NCBI RefSeq assembly: GCF_900185615.1
Contig: NZ_FYAK01000002.1
Location: forward strand, 682,001-746,000
From: Photobacterium malacitanum
GTDB lineage: Bacteria > Pseudomonadota > Gammaproteobacteria > Enterobacterales > Vibrionaceae
Length of the DNA stretch: 64,000 bases
Direction: 5' to 3'
Shown here: positions 55,573 to 63,332 of the stretch, one piece after another
Position numbering within the stretch: the stretch's first letter is position 1
How the letters are laid out: every line of letters begins with the position of its first letter
Program-made: the position numbers and the translations under genes
Notes under the pieces: generated by a model
Told to the model about the DNA's origin: nothing
What the model saw: only the letters and a program-made list of their open reading frames with translations
The model's database searches: none

Positions 55573-55588
55573 AAGGATATGGCTGTCC
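55573..55588 (-). repeat. Inverted copy of the RAYT-flanking repeat
   Basis: AAGGATATGGCTGTCC, the reverse complement of GGACAGCCATATCCTT. It differs by one base from the core at 54060-54075 and 54101-54116 on the other side of the transposase gene. Confidence 0.85.
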
Positions 55589-55761
55589 TCCGCTAATATA
55601 AAACATGTTGCCTATATGGCTTTAAAAGTGATATAAAACAGAAAATATACAGTTATTACTTCGCTTTTTTGTATTCTTTAGTGTATTTAAATGTAAAATT
55701 GGTGTTGGACTTAGGTTGCTTTAATGTTTTTACAACCTCTCCATTATTATAGGGCTCATAA

Positions 55762-56649
55762 ATGCAGGAAGAGCATGCTAATTTGTTAAGTGGCTTATAT
55801 GCGGCGTTAGATCACGTACACTCTTTTGTTTATATCAAAAATCAAAAGTTAGAATATGTATATGCAAATATACATACGCTTAAACTTTTTGAGTGTACTG
55901 CTGAAGAGCTTTATTTTGCTACTGATAGTAAATTTTTCCCCTCTGATGTAGTAAATGAACTTCGAGCGGTTGATTTAAAAGTATTATCTGGTGAATCAAC
56001 AGAAGAAGAGATCATTGTAAATGGAGAAACCTCTAAAAGACGAATCTATCTAAATGTAAAAACACCCATCTATTCAAATACAACTCCTCACGAAATTATC
56101 GGTATTCTTGGAATATCTACTGATATCACGACTCAAAAATCACTTGAAGAAAAAGCGTTGAGATTGGCTAAGACAGATGTGCTAACAGGGTTAGCTAATA
56201 GGTTAGAACTTGATGCGAGGCTTAATCATGAAATTGAGAGATACAAGCGCTTTAAATACCCTCTAAGTGTCATTTTAGCTGATCTCGATCACTTTAAAAA
56301 TGTGAATGACAATTATGGACACCTTTTAGGTGATAAATGTTTAGTTCAAGTTTCTGATATTTTAAATGACTGTTCTCGTGTTGTGGATACAGTTGGACGC
56401 TGGGGAGGGGAAGAATTTTTAATATTATGTCCTGAAACTGATTTAGATGGAGCAATAACCCTCGCAGAGGCTTGTCGCATGACTATTGCTCAACATTATT
56501 TTCCAGAAGTAAAGCACGTTACGATCAGCCTTGGTGTAACGACATTTATAGCTGGTGATACTCTTGAGATGTTAATAAACCGAGCAGATCAAGCTTTATA
56601 TCACGCCAAGACCAATGGCAGAAATCGAGTTGAAGCTTTAATAGGATAG
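55762..56649 (+). CDS. PAS-GGDEF diguanylate cyclase
   Basis: A 295-residue soluble protein: PAS domain (residues about 8-125, SFVYIKNQKLEYVYAN then GILGISTDITTQKSLEE linker) and a GGDEF domain with DVLTGLANR, DLDHFKNVND and active-site GGEEF. RVVD five residues before GGEEF is an intact inhibitory I-site, so product feedback is expected. It should make cyclic di-GMP in response to a PAS ligand. It is upstream, on the same strand, of the DUF4956-CotH-VTC operon but not adjacent to it. Confidence 0.92.
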   Translation: MQEEHANLLSGLYAALDHVHSFVYIKNQKLEYVYANIHTLKLFECTAEELYFATDSKFFPSDVVNELRAVDLKVLSGESTEEEIIVNGETSKRRIYLNVKTPIYSNTTPHEIIGILGISTDITTQKSLEEKALRLAKTDVLTGLANRLELDARLNHEIERYKRFKYPLSVILADLDHFKNVNDNYGHLLGDKCLVQVSDILNDCSRVVDTVGRWGGEEFLILCPETDLDGAITLAEACRMTIAQHYFPEVKHVTISLGVTTFIAGDTLEMLINRADQALYHAKTNGRNRVEALIG

Positions 56650-56656
56650 TAAGAAA

Positions 56657-56679
56657 AAGCCACTCATATAAAGTGGCTT
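56657..56679. terminator. Terminator between GGDEF and zinc ribbon genes
   Basis: AAGCCACT (56657-56664) with AGTGGCTT (56672-56679), loop of seven. The A run to its left gives a T run on the minus strand. Confidence 0.82.
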
Positions 56680-56683
56680 GAAA

Positions 56684-56821
56684 TTACACACTATCAAACA
56701 TCGTTTCATCATCAGGAATTGATTGAATATGACCGCAAATACAAATAATCGTATGCTCACCTTCAAGGTATTCTGATTCACCACAGACTTCACAGACATA
56801 AATTGGTTTTATTTCTGACAT
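56684..56821 (-). CDS. Small zinc-ribbon protein
   Basis: A 45-residue protein with VCEVCGE and CICGH, two CxxC-type knuckles that make a one-zinc ribbon, and an acidic tail ending DDETMFDSV. ATG 56821 has a perfect AAAGGAGG seven bases upstream, which decides the start over the longer frame to 56866. No known partner. The strong ribosome site suggests it is well expressed. Confidence 0.75.
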   Translation of the reverse strand: MSEIKPIYVCEVCGESEYLEGEHTIICICGHIQSIPDDETMFDSV

Positions 56822-57168
56822 AGGCGGCCTCCTTTGTATTGCCCTATTTTCAGCAAAACATACCAACCAGCAATATATTCTTATTCAGCCCGCGACTTAT
56901 CTCTAAATATATTTATGTGATACACATAATAATTACATTTACATTAATATGTTACTCGCATAAGCAGCACAAAAAACTCATCCATTATGCGATAAAATCA
57001 TACCAATACTAGCCATAATATTCAGTTTACAAATCGTCACCACCACCATTAACCATCGCAATAAACTTATAGCAGCGCACATTCAAATTATAAGGTATTA
57101 ACTATTGGACAACTTATCAATGGTGCCTGTTCTACACTCTGGAGAGATCGAATTTGGAGGGTAAGATT
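56822..57168. other. Intergenic region upstream of the DUF4956-CotH-VTC operon
   Basis: About 347 AT-rich bases without a gene between divergent genes. It includes a perfect 17-bp palindrome TTATGTG-ATA-CACATAA at 56913-56929, a candidate operator, and GGAGGG before the DUF4956 start. Confidence 0.55.
56913..56929. promoter_or_regulatory. 17-bp palindrome, candidate operator
   Basis: TTATGTG-ATA-CACATAA, perfect dyad about 92 bases before the zinc-ribbon start and 240 bases before the DUF4956 start. The half-sites resemble the TGTGA/TCACA of CRP, but the spacing is wrong for CRP. Confidence 0.45.
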
Positions 57169-57891
57169 ATGGATGCTATCGATCCGGTATTGCTCACTTT
57201 ACTGCCGCAGGATATTAAAAACCTGTTTTTTCCTTATGCTAGTGTGCAGTTGTGGGCGCTGTTACTTAACTTATTATTAGGTTTTGGATTGGCATCTATT
57301 ATTGGTATCCACTTTCGGCATTACTCTTCTGCTTTTTGTAACCGCCAAGACTTCTCGCGTTTATTTCCGCTGCTAATGTTAACCGTTATTTTAATTATTA
57401 CTGTTGTTAAAGCATCACTGGCTTTAGCTTTAGGGCTTGTTGGCGCACTGTCAATTGTGCGTTTTCGAACCCCAATTAAAGAGCCAGAAGAATTAATCTA
57501 TTTGTTTTTAAATATTGGGGTTGCGGTAGCTTTAGGTGCAGGACAAACATTAGCGGCCTTATTAGCCTGCGCCGTCACCTTAGTATTAGTCACATGGGCT
57601 AAACGTCGCAATATCGCAGTTGCGCAAGAACAAGGGTTATTCTTGTCGATAAACGATCATAGCAAAGATGAAATCACGGTATCAGTTAATGAACTCAAAC
57701 ACTTACTTGGCAGCCATAGTGAGCGCTTAGAGCTAAGGCGTTTTGATTGTGATAAACACAGCTTTAGTGCGACGTTTTTTATTACCGCCACAGAAGTAGA
57801 ACAACTAGACCACTGCCTAGCATTATTAAAGCAACGCTTTCCTACGATTAGGATCTCATTGCTTGAACAACACAATATTGCTGGAGTATAA
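57169..57891 (+). CDS. DUF4956 membrane protein
   Basis: A 240-residue protein with three or four membrane segments in the N-terminal 145 residues and a cytoplasmic C-terminal domain of about 90 residues. The family signature ALGLVGALSIVRFRTPIKEP is intact. ATG 57169 has GGAGGG upstream. Its stop is two bases before the start of the CotH-type gene. DUF4956 genes commonly neighbour VTC and CotH genes in bacteria, but their role is not established to my knowledge. Confidence 0.9.
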   Translation: MDAIDPVLLTLLPQDIKNLFFPYASVQLWALLLNLLLGFGLASIIGIHFRHYSSAFCNRQDFSRLFPLLMLTVILIITVVKASLALALGLVGALSIVRFRTPIKEPEELIYLFLNIGVAVALGAGQTLAALLACAVTLVLVTWAKRRNIAVAQEQGLFLSINDHSKDEITVSVNELKHLLGSHSERLELRRFDCDKHSFSATFFITATEVEQLDHCLALLKQRFPTIRISLLEQHNIAGV

Positions 57892-57893
57892 CG

Positions 57894-60506
57894 GTGAAGC
57901 TTACGCCGAATAAACACGGGTTAACCGCTACCGAACGGATTGTAATTACTGTTGTGAGTATTATGATCCTTGTTCTCGCATTGCCCTCTATTAGCTATTT
58001 TAAAACCCAATTAATCCACTCAGGTTATGTTGCCCTCTCGAGTACACCAACGACTAAAATCCACCAGCTAGCAACGGATATATTACATGCTCCTATACGT
58101 TGGCTGTATGCCAATCATCAGTTACCCGTGATCATGGTTGATATTGATTATCCTGAATGGAAAAAACTGGCAGATAACCGTCAGCAAGCCATTGAGCAAG
58201 GTGCGATCCCTGCCATAAGAGCGCAAGTAAACGCTAAAATAACCTTTAATAATAAGAGCTTTAATGCTGATGTTCGCTTACAAGGTGATCTGCTTGATCA
58301 TGTCAGTAGTCATCAGCGGTGGTCGCTAAAAGTTGATCTTAAAAAACAACATGCCATCTTAGATTCACAACGTTTTGCGCTTATTAGCCCTCATGTACGG
58401 GTACATCAAGGGCCAGTACTTTTTGCACAAACGCTACGCTTAGCCAAGTTTAATATTATTTCTCCGCAATACACCCCCGTTAAGGTGATCGTTAATGGTG
58501 ATGATTGGGGAGTGATGTACCACGAGCAAGGATTTGGCCAAGATTTACTCGCGACCTATAACAGAACTGAAGGGATGATCTTACGCCTCGATCTTAATTC
58601 ACAACAGATTGAAAATAATCACGTAAGTCGCCAATTAACACCTCGAGTTATCCAACAGAAACGTATCAGCCGTAAATTAGAGCTTAATTATCAACGTCAA
58701 TTAGCATTAACTCTACTAAGTGGTTTTATTAACGGTGATCGCAGTGCCAGTGATGTTTTTGACAGCCAGTTGTTAGGTCAATATCTGGCAACGGTTGATG
58801 TTTGGGGCGCATGGCATGCACTGACATGGAATAATTGGCGTTGGTATTATAATCCACATACAGCAAAACTAGAGCCAATTCAAAGTGATGTTGCAATATC
58901 ACCGAGTCGCCACCAATTGTTAATCCGCCCCCCCAGTAAAACATTATTAATCAGCAAAACAATGCGTGCTGATCCTGAAGTTGAGCGCCATTATCAAGCG
59001 GCATTGCAAAGATTAGCAGCCCTAATCAAATCTGGTGACTTACAACAACATTTAAATACCATTCAGCGCGCTCAACGGGCGATGCTAGACGGCAGTGCCC
59101 CACTGACACCGTGGTTTGATAGCTCACTGTTAATCACTCAAATTACTTGCTTACAACAGCAATATCACAGCCATGATTGCGACTCAATAAAGCCACTCGC
59201 GGCTGCATACCACCTTAATATGACCGCGATGCAAGCAACACCGTTATGGGAGTTAGCAAGCTTTTATAACCATCAACAACAGTTAACCATTACTAACCCG
59301 ACTCAAACACCGTTATATGTGCAGCAGCTGGTCGGTTTTAATTCAGCGAATCAACCCATTGCTATAGAAGAGGCCAATAGTCAGTTGCCTTTAGAGCTAC
59401 AGCCAGAGCAAACACTTACTCTTAAGCTTCCCCACAGCATAGATTCAGTTGAAGTTAGCACCGCGACCCCCACGGCAACCTTAGCTAAAGTGCGCTTAAT
59501 TCCACATCAGTTCCAAGCACCGTTTTTGCCACGGCCTATAAAACAACCCAATCTGAGTGACTACCCGTTTATTGAAGTTGGTGATGATTATTGGAAAATC
59601 CCTGCTGGTCGATGGCATATCAAACATCGATTACGCACTCCAGCCAACTGGCAACTGATGATTGACGCTGGCACGGAGTTAGTGTTTGAACCGCAAGCTG
59701 GCATCATGGTATTTGGACAGCTGACCATTAACGGAACCGCAGCATCACCAGTTGAACTAAGTGCGAGCAATCATCAACCTTGGGGGGGAGTCGTGGTTTT
59801 CTCAACGCCAACGGCAGTACCGAGCGTATTAAATCATGTCAATATTGCTGATGTTGGTAGCCCAAAACAAGGGCTTTGGCGTCCACGTGGAGCGATAAGT
59901 TTTATTAACACTAAGATTGAGATCAACCAGATGCAAATACACCATAACCACACTGAGGATGCATTAAATATTGTTAACAGTGAAATTAACATTAACCACT
60001 TAACCTTAAGTCACATTCTATCTGATGGTTTTGATTGCGACTTCTGCCGTGGCAGCATTAGCAATAGCCGCTTTGATCGCATTGGCGCTCGATCTGGTGG
60101 GGATGGGATTGATGTCAGCGGCTCGACACTAACGTTAACTAAGCTTGAGTTTAGCCATATTCGCGATAAAGCCATTTCAGTGGGAGAACAGAGCCAGCTC
60201 ACCGCGACTAATATTGCTATAAGTGATGCAAATATTGGCTTAGTCGGTAAAGATGGCTCCCAGATCAACGCCTTCAATATCCGTGGCCGCAACATTCACT
60301 ATTATGGCTTAATGAGTTACCGCAAAAAGAACCTCTTTGGCGGTACAACTGTCAAGGTCAATAACTGGCAATGTACTGATTGTAAAAATAAAGTTATGGC
60401 AGCAACAGGTAATAGTTTAGTCATTGACGGTCAGGTGGTTACGCCACAAAAACTCAATGTCAGCCAGCTTTACAACACCATTATGAAACCGGACAAACCG
60501 CAATGA
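57894..60506 (+). CDS. CotH-kinase-like protein with C-terminal beta-helix
   Basis: An 870-residue protein starting from a GTG with GGAG upstream. A membrane anchor lies near residues 14-35. The CotH-type region (about 75-400) shows VRLQGDLLDH, RWSLKVDLKK, KVIVNGDDWGVMYHEQGF and YYNPHTAKLEPIQSDVA, corresponding to the conserved ligand and Asp segments of CotH secreted kinases. The C-terminal third (about 580-850) has repeating NxxI/NxxL rungs typical of a right-handed parallel beta-helix, with a few cysteines (CDFC, CTDC). Probably acts in the periplasm or at the cell surface. The fusion of kinase and beta-helix is notable. Confidence 0.82.
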   Translation: MKLTPNKHGLTATERIVITVVSIMILVLALPSISYFKTQLIHSGYVALSSTPTTKIHQLATDILHAPIRWLYANHQLPVIMVDIDYPEWKKLADNRQQAIEQGAIPAIRAQVNAKITFNNKSFNADVRLQGDLLDHVSSHQRWSLKVDLKKQHAILDSQRFALISPHVRVHQGPVLFAQTLRLAKFNIISPQYTPVKVIVNGDDWGVMYHEQGFGQDLLATYNRTEGMILRLDLNSQQIENNHVSRQLTPRVIQQKRISRKLELNYQRQLALTLLSGFINGDRSASDVFDSQLLGQYLATVDVWGAWHALTWNNWRWYYNPHTAKLEPIQSDVAISPSRHQLLIRPPSKTLLISKTMRADPEVERHYQAALQRLAALIKSGDLQQHLNTIQRAQRAMLDGSAPLTPWFDSSLLITQITCLQQQYHSHDCDSIKPLAAAYHLNMTAMQATPLWELASFYNHQQQLTITNPTQTPLYVQQLVGFNSANQPIAIEEANSQLPLELQPEQTLTLKLPHSIDSVEVSTATPTATLAKVRLIPHQFQAPFLPRPIKQPNLSDYPFIEVGDDYWKIPAGRWHIKHRLRTPANWQLMIDAGTELVFEPQAGIMVFGQLTINGTAASPVELSASNHQPWGGVVVFSTPTAVPSVLNHVNIADVGSPKQGLWRPRGAISFINTKIEINQMQIHHNHTEDALNIVNSEININHLTLSHILSDGFDCDFCRGSISNSRFDRIGARSGGDGIDVSGSTLTLTKLEFSHIRDKAISVGEQSQLTATNIAISDANIGLVGKDGSQINAFNIRGRNIHYYGLMSYRKKNLFGGTTVKVNNWQCTDCKNKVMAATGNSLVIDGQVVTPQKLNVSQLYNTIMKPDKPQ

Positions 60507-61177
60507 ATTCACGTTTTGAAGTTAAAATACCGATTCCATTAAATCGCTTACAACAGCTAGAGAATTGGTTAACCTTGCATCCGTTGCTGTTTCGCCGTCA
60601 CTATGAAACACGTTATATTAATAGTTTATACCTTGATAATCCGTTTTTAGATCGTTACCAAGAAAACTTAAGTGGCATCAGCGCACGTAAGAAAACCCGC
60701 CTGCGTTGGTACCATCACCTCGCGAGCCCTACCAATGCCATGCTTGAACACAAATACCGCCGTGGTGGTAAAGGCTGGAAAATACAGCACCCGGTTAGCT
60801 TTGATTGGCAACCAGATACCCCTTGCTGGTCGCACGTATTACAGCAATACTTTGTTACCCTTCCTGCTGATATTCAAGCCACTATCGGTAACGAACAAAG
60901 CCCAATCGTGATCATTCGTTATCAGCGCGATTATTATATTTCAGCGGATGGTAAATTACGGCTAACGTTTGATCGTAATATGGAATGTTATGACCAACGC
61001 TATTTTGATGTCGCTAATTTTAGCCATGGCACTCGCTTAGGCGAATATGTACTACTTGAAATAAAAACCGCTGCCGACAACGAACAGGCATTATCACGTT
61101 TAGTTGGATCATGCCCGCTACGCCCTTCACGTCATTCAAAATATGTGAATGCTATTCGACAGCTAATTTGGTTATAA
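60503..61177 (+). CDS. VTC-domain protein (polyphosphate polymerase type)
   Basis: A 224-residue cytoplasmic protein with a VTC tunnel-fold domain, the catalytic domain of yeast Vtc4, which makes polyphosphate from ATP. Alternating basic and acidic residues that line such tunnels are visible: RFEVKIPI, RYINSLYLDNP, RKKTRLRWY, LEHKYRRGGKGWK, IIRYQRDYY, LTFDRNM and LLEIKT. The start overlaps the CotH-type stop by four bases (ATGA). Whether it makes polyphosphate or uses another triphosphate substrate is not known. Confidence 0.86.
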   Translation: MNSRFEVKIPIPLNRLQQLENWLTLHPLLFRRHYETRYINSLYLDNPFLDRYQENLSGISARKKTRLRWYHHLASPTNAMLEHKYRRGGKGWKIQHPVSFDWQPDTPCWSHVLQQYFVTLPADIQATIGNEQSPIVIIRYQRDYYISADGKLRLTFDRNMECYDQRYFDVANFSHGTRLGEYVLLEIKTAADNEQALSRLVGSCPLRPSRHSKYVNAIRQLIWL

Positions 61178-61210
61178 ATCAGTTAATCTTACTCGTAAGA
61201 CTATGATTTA
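61175..61210. terminator. Hairpin joining the convergent VTC and MOSC genes
   Basis: Outer stem TAAATCA (61175-61181) / TGATTTA (61204-61210) includes the stop codons of both genes; inner stem TCTTAC-TC-GTAAGA at 61187-61200. No T run on either side. Confidence 0.5.
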
Positions 61211-62806
61211 GGCTAATTCAAGCTTTAACACTCCACTTTTAGCTCGTGAAACACAAGGGGTCATATAGGTTTGCCGCTCTCGTGCTGATAACACCGTATC
61301 TCGATGATCAACATCACCACTATATTTTACCTTACAGCGACCACAAGTGCCGGTTTCACAAGCTGAATCAAGACGTAATCCCTGCGCTCTTATGGCATCA
61401 AGCAATGACTGTTTGGCGCTCACGCTAAATTCAACGTCAGAGCCAGCCTGCGAGACGATAGCTGTAAATACACTGTCATCGCTATGTTCAGTAGCACTAA
61501 AATTTTCAAAATGAACATTATTGTCATGCCAATGGCTGGCATTATCACGCACTAACTGCACGAAAGCTGGGCTACCACAGCTATAAACATGTGTACCACG
61601 CTGATGAGTATTCAACAGTTGCGCTAAATCAAGTCGCTGAGCCGACGTATAAAGGTGAATATTAGCGGCATAGGCTGATAACTCACGTTTAAACGGATAA
61701 TCATCAAGGTTATCAACACAATAATGCAACTCAAACTGTTCTTGGTGTGCTATCGCTTCATCGATCATCGAAAGAAACGGCGTGATCCCAATCCCTGCGG
61801 CAACAAAGAGATGCTGTTTATCACGTGCCATTTCAAAGAAGTTAGCCGGTTCATACACCGATAATACGTCACCGACCTTTAGTTGTTGGTGCATATATTG
61901 TGAACCACCTTGGCTATCTCGCGCTTGCTGCACTGCAATTTGATAGACCCCTGCAACAGCTGAATCACATAATGAATAACTGCGTTTTAATCCATTGGGT
62001 AATTTAAGCGTGATGTGAGCGCCAGCAGTAAATGGAGGCAGAGCGCCAAGATCCGTTCGACTTAAATAAAAGCGTTTAATAGTGGCAGATTCTTCAACTA
62101 TTTTAACGACTCGCATTTCAAGCTTAATTAAACTTTCAAGCCGCGAGTGCCAGTCTTCAACCTCGTTAGTTTCAAGACGATGTTGAAATACGCCTTTCAC
62201 TTCCGCACCTAATTCAGGCAAGGCAGCCAGTTCAGTAGTAGCGGCTAAATTATCAGTTTCAACATATAAATAATGCTGCACTTTTGCAATTGTCCACTGT
62301 GGATAAGGACGTTCAATGACGCGTATTTGATCGTTTACGCGAATTTCACCTTCTTGCAATACACGATAAAACCAACCTGTTTTATTATTATTCTGTGAAT
62401 AACGCGAAATAGTCGGCTCATTAAAACGGTGATTAAGCTTAAAACAAGGCTGTCTTGGCTGCGCAACTTCTAACACCACTGTACCTACCGCAATTTTATC
62501 GCCAATACAGATATTATGCTCATTCATACCAGCAACAACTAGATTTTCACCATAGCCACCACTAACAAACAAAGACGCAGACTCAGGAAACATGTGCTGC
62601 AGCTGGGCATAATAATCACAATCAAATTGCAGCACTGCGCGATCAGCTCCACCGTGAAAGGATTCTGCTTGCTCATCCCCCTCTAATCCCAATAAGGTAA
62701 CACTGACGGTATTCGCAGGTGTTTTTTCAATCGCGGTTTTAAAGAAGTAAACTTGGTTACTCACACGACCATAACGCAATTGTGCAATGGTTGAATATGG
62801 CAGCAT
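61208..62806 (-). CDS. MOSC domain-ferredoxin reductase fusion
   Basis: A 532-residue fusion. Residues 1-215 are a YiiM-type MOSC domain with 3-alpha extension (SFHGGADRAVLQFD, GYGENLV, QPRQPCFKL with the conserved Cys). Residues 225-440 form a phthalate-dioxygenase-reductase-like FMN/NAD unit (RSYSLC, GIGITPFLSM). The C-terminal 90 residues are a plant-type 2Fe-2S ferredoxin, DSACETGTCGRCK with a fourth Cys in MTPCVS. YiiM-type proteins reduce N-hydroxylated bases and other N-oxides through a molybdenum cofactor; here the electron donor is built in. No other gene of this pathway is adjacent. Confidence 0.9.
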   Translation of the reverse strand: MLPYSTIAQLRYGRVSNQVYFFKTAIEKTPANTVSVTLLGLEGDEQAESFHGGADRAVLQFDCDYYAQLQHMFPESASLFVSGGYGENLVVAGMNEHNICIGDKIAVGTVVLEVAQPRQPCFKLNHRFNEPTISRYSQNNNKTGWFYRVLQEGEIRVNDQIRVIERPYPQWTIAKVQHYLYVETDNLAATTELAALPELGAEVKGVFQHRLETNEVEDWHSRLESLIKLEMRVVKIVEESATIKRFYLSRTDLGALPPFTAGAHITLKLPNGLKRSYSLCDSAVAGVYQIAVQQARDSQGGSQYMHQQLKVGDVLSVYEPANFFEMARDKQHLFVAAGIGITPFLSMIDEAIAHQEQFELHYCVDNLDDYPFKRELSAYAANIHLYTSAQRLDLAQLLNTHQRGTHVYSCGSPAFVQLVRDNASHWHDNNVHFENFSATEHSDDSVFTAIVSQAGSDVEFSVSAKQSLLDAIRAQGLRLDSACETGTCGRCKVKYSGDVDHRDTVLSARERQTYMTPCVSRAKSGVLKLELA

Positions 62807-62866
62807 GGGGCTCCTTTAAGCTATTAATATATTACGGTTATAAATAATATTTATTACAGCCAAAAA

Positions 62867-62906
62867 AAGGCCGCTCAGCCCTATTATAAAAGCTTTATGC
62901 GGCCTT
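62867..62906 (-). terminator. Terminator of the DUF2999 gene
   Basis: AAGGCCGC (62867-62874) pairs with GCGGCCTT (62899-62906) over a 24-base loop; on the minus strand TTTTTTT follows. Confidence 0.78.
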
Positions 62907-62928
62907 ACGTATGCAGTTATTAGCAAAC

Positions 62929-63180
62929 TTATTTTTGAAGTTGCTCTTTTGCTGCTTCTACTTTTGAAAAGTCTAATCCTAGCTCTTCAACTGCTTCTTT
63001 AATCAGCGCCGGATTTTGCATAACTTGTGCCATTAGCAGCTGCAATTTATCTTGCGGTAAACCTAACTGGCTTATGGTTGCCATTGCAGCAAGAGGGTTT
63101 TGAGTTAATGTTTGGAAAATACTGTTGATCTGCTCATCACTAATATTATTCTCTTTCAACAACGCAATAATCGGGTTCAT
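62929..63180 (-). CDS. DUF2999 family protein
   Basis: An 83-residue helical protein, MNPIIALLKENNISDEQI and further repeats of a short helix-turn-helix-like pattern (TQNPLAAMATISQLGL, MQNPALIKEAVEELGL), the hallmark of a family restricted to Vibrionaceae and relatives. ATG 63180 has AAGGT upstream; the longer frame to 63204 does not. Function unknown. Confidence 0.82.
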   Translation of the reverse strand: MNPIIALLKENNISDEQINSIFQTLTQNPLAAMATISQLGLPQDKLQLLMAQVMQNPALIKEAVEELGLDFSKVEAAKEQLQK

Positions 63181-63260
63181 GACACTACCTTTTTTTGTAA
63201 TCACTCAATAGAATAGGATCAGTTTACCATTTGCGGCCCCCTTGTTGCACCATCAATAAA

Positions 63261-63303
63261 AAAACCGTAAATAACAACGTTAAACGATGCTAAATACGGT
63301 TTT
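63261..63303 (-). terminator. Terminator of the right-edge gene
   Basis: AAAACCGTA (63261-63269) with TACGGTTTT (63295-63303); T-rich sequence follows on the minus strand. Confidence 0.7.
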
Positions 63304-63332
63304 ATCATGATCTTACTCAGCCGTTATCACGG

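Noticed and set aside
56913..56929. CRP binding site
   Set aside because: The half-sites TGTGA/CACA are only two bases apart rather than six.
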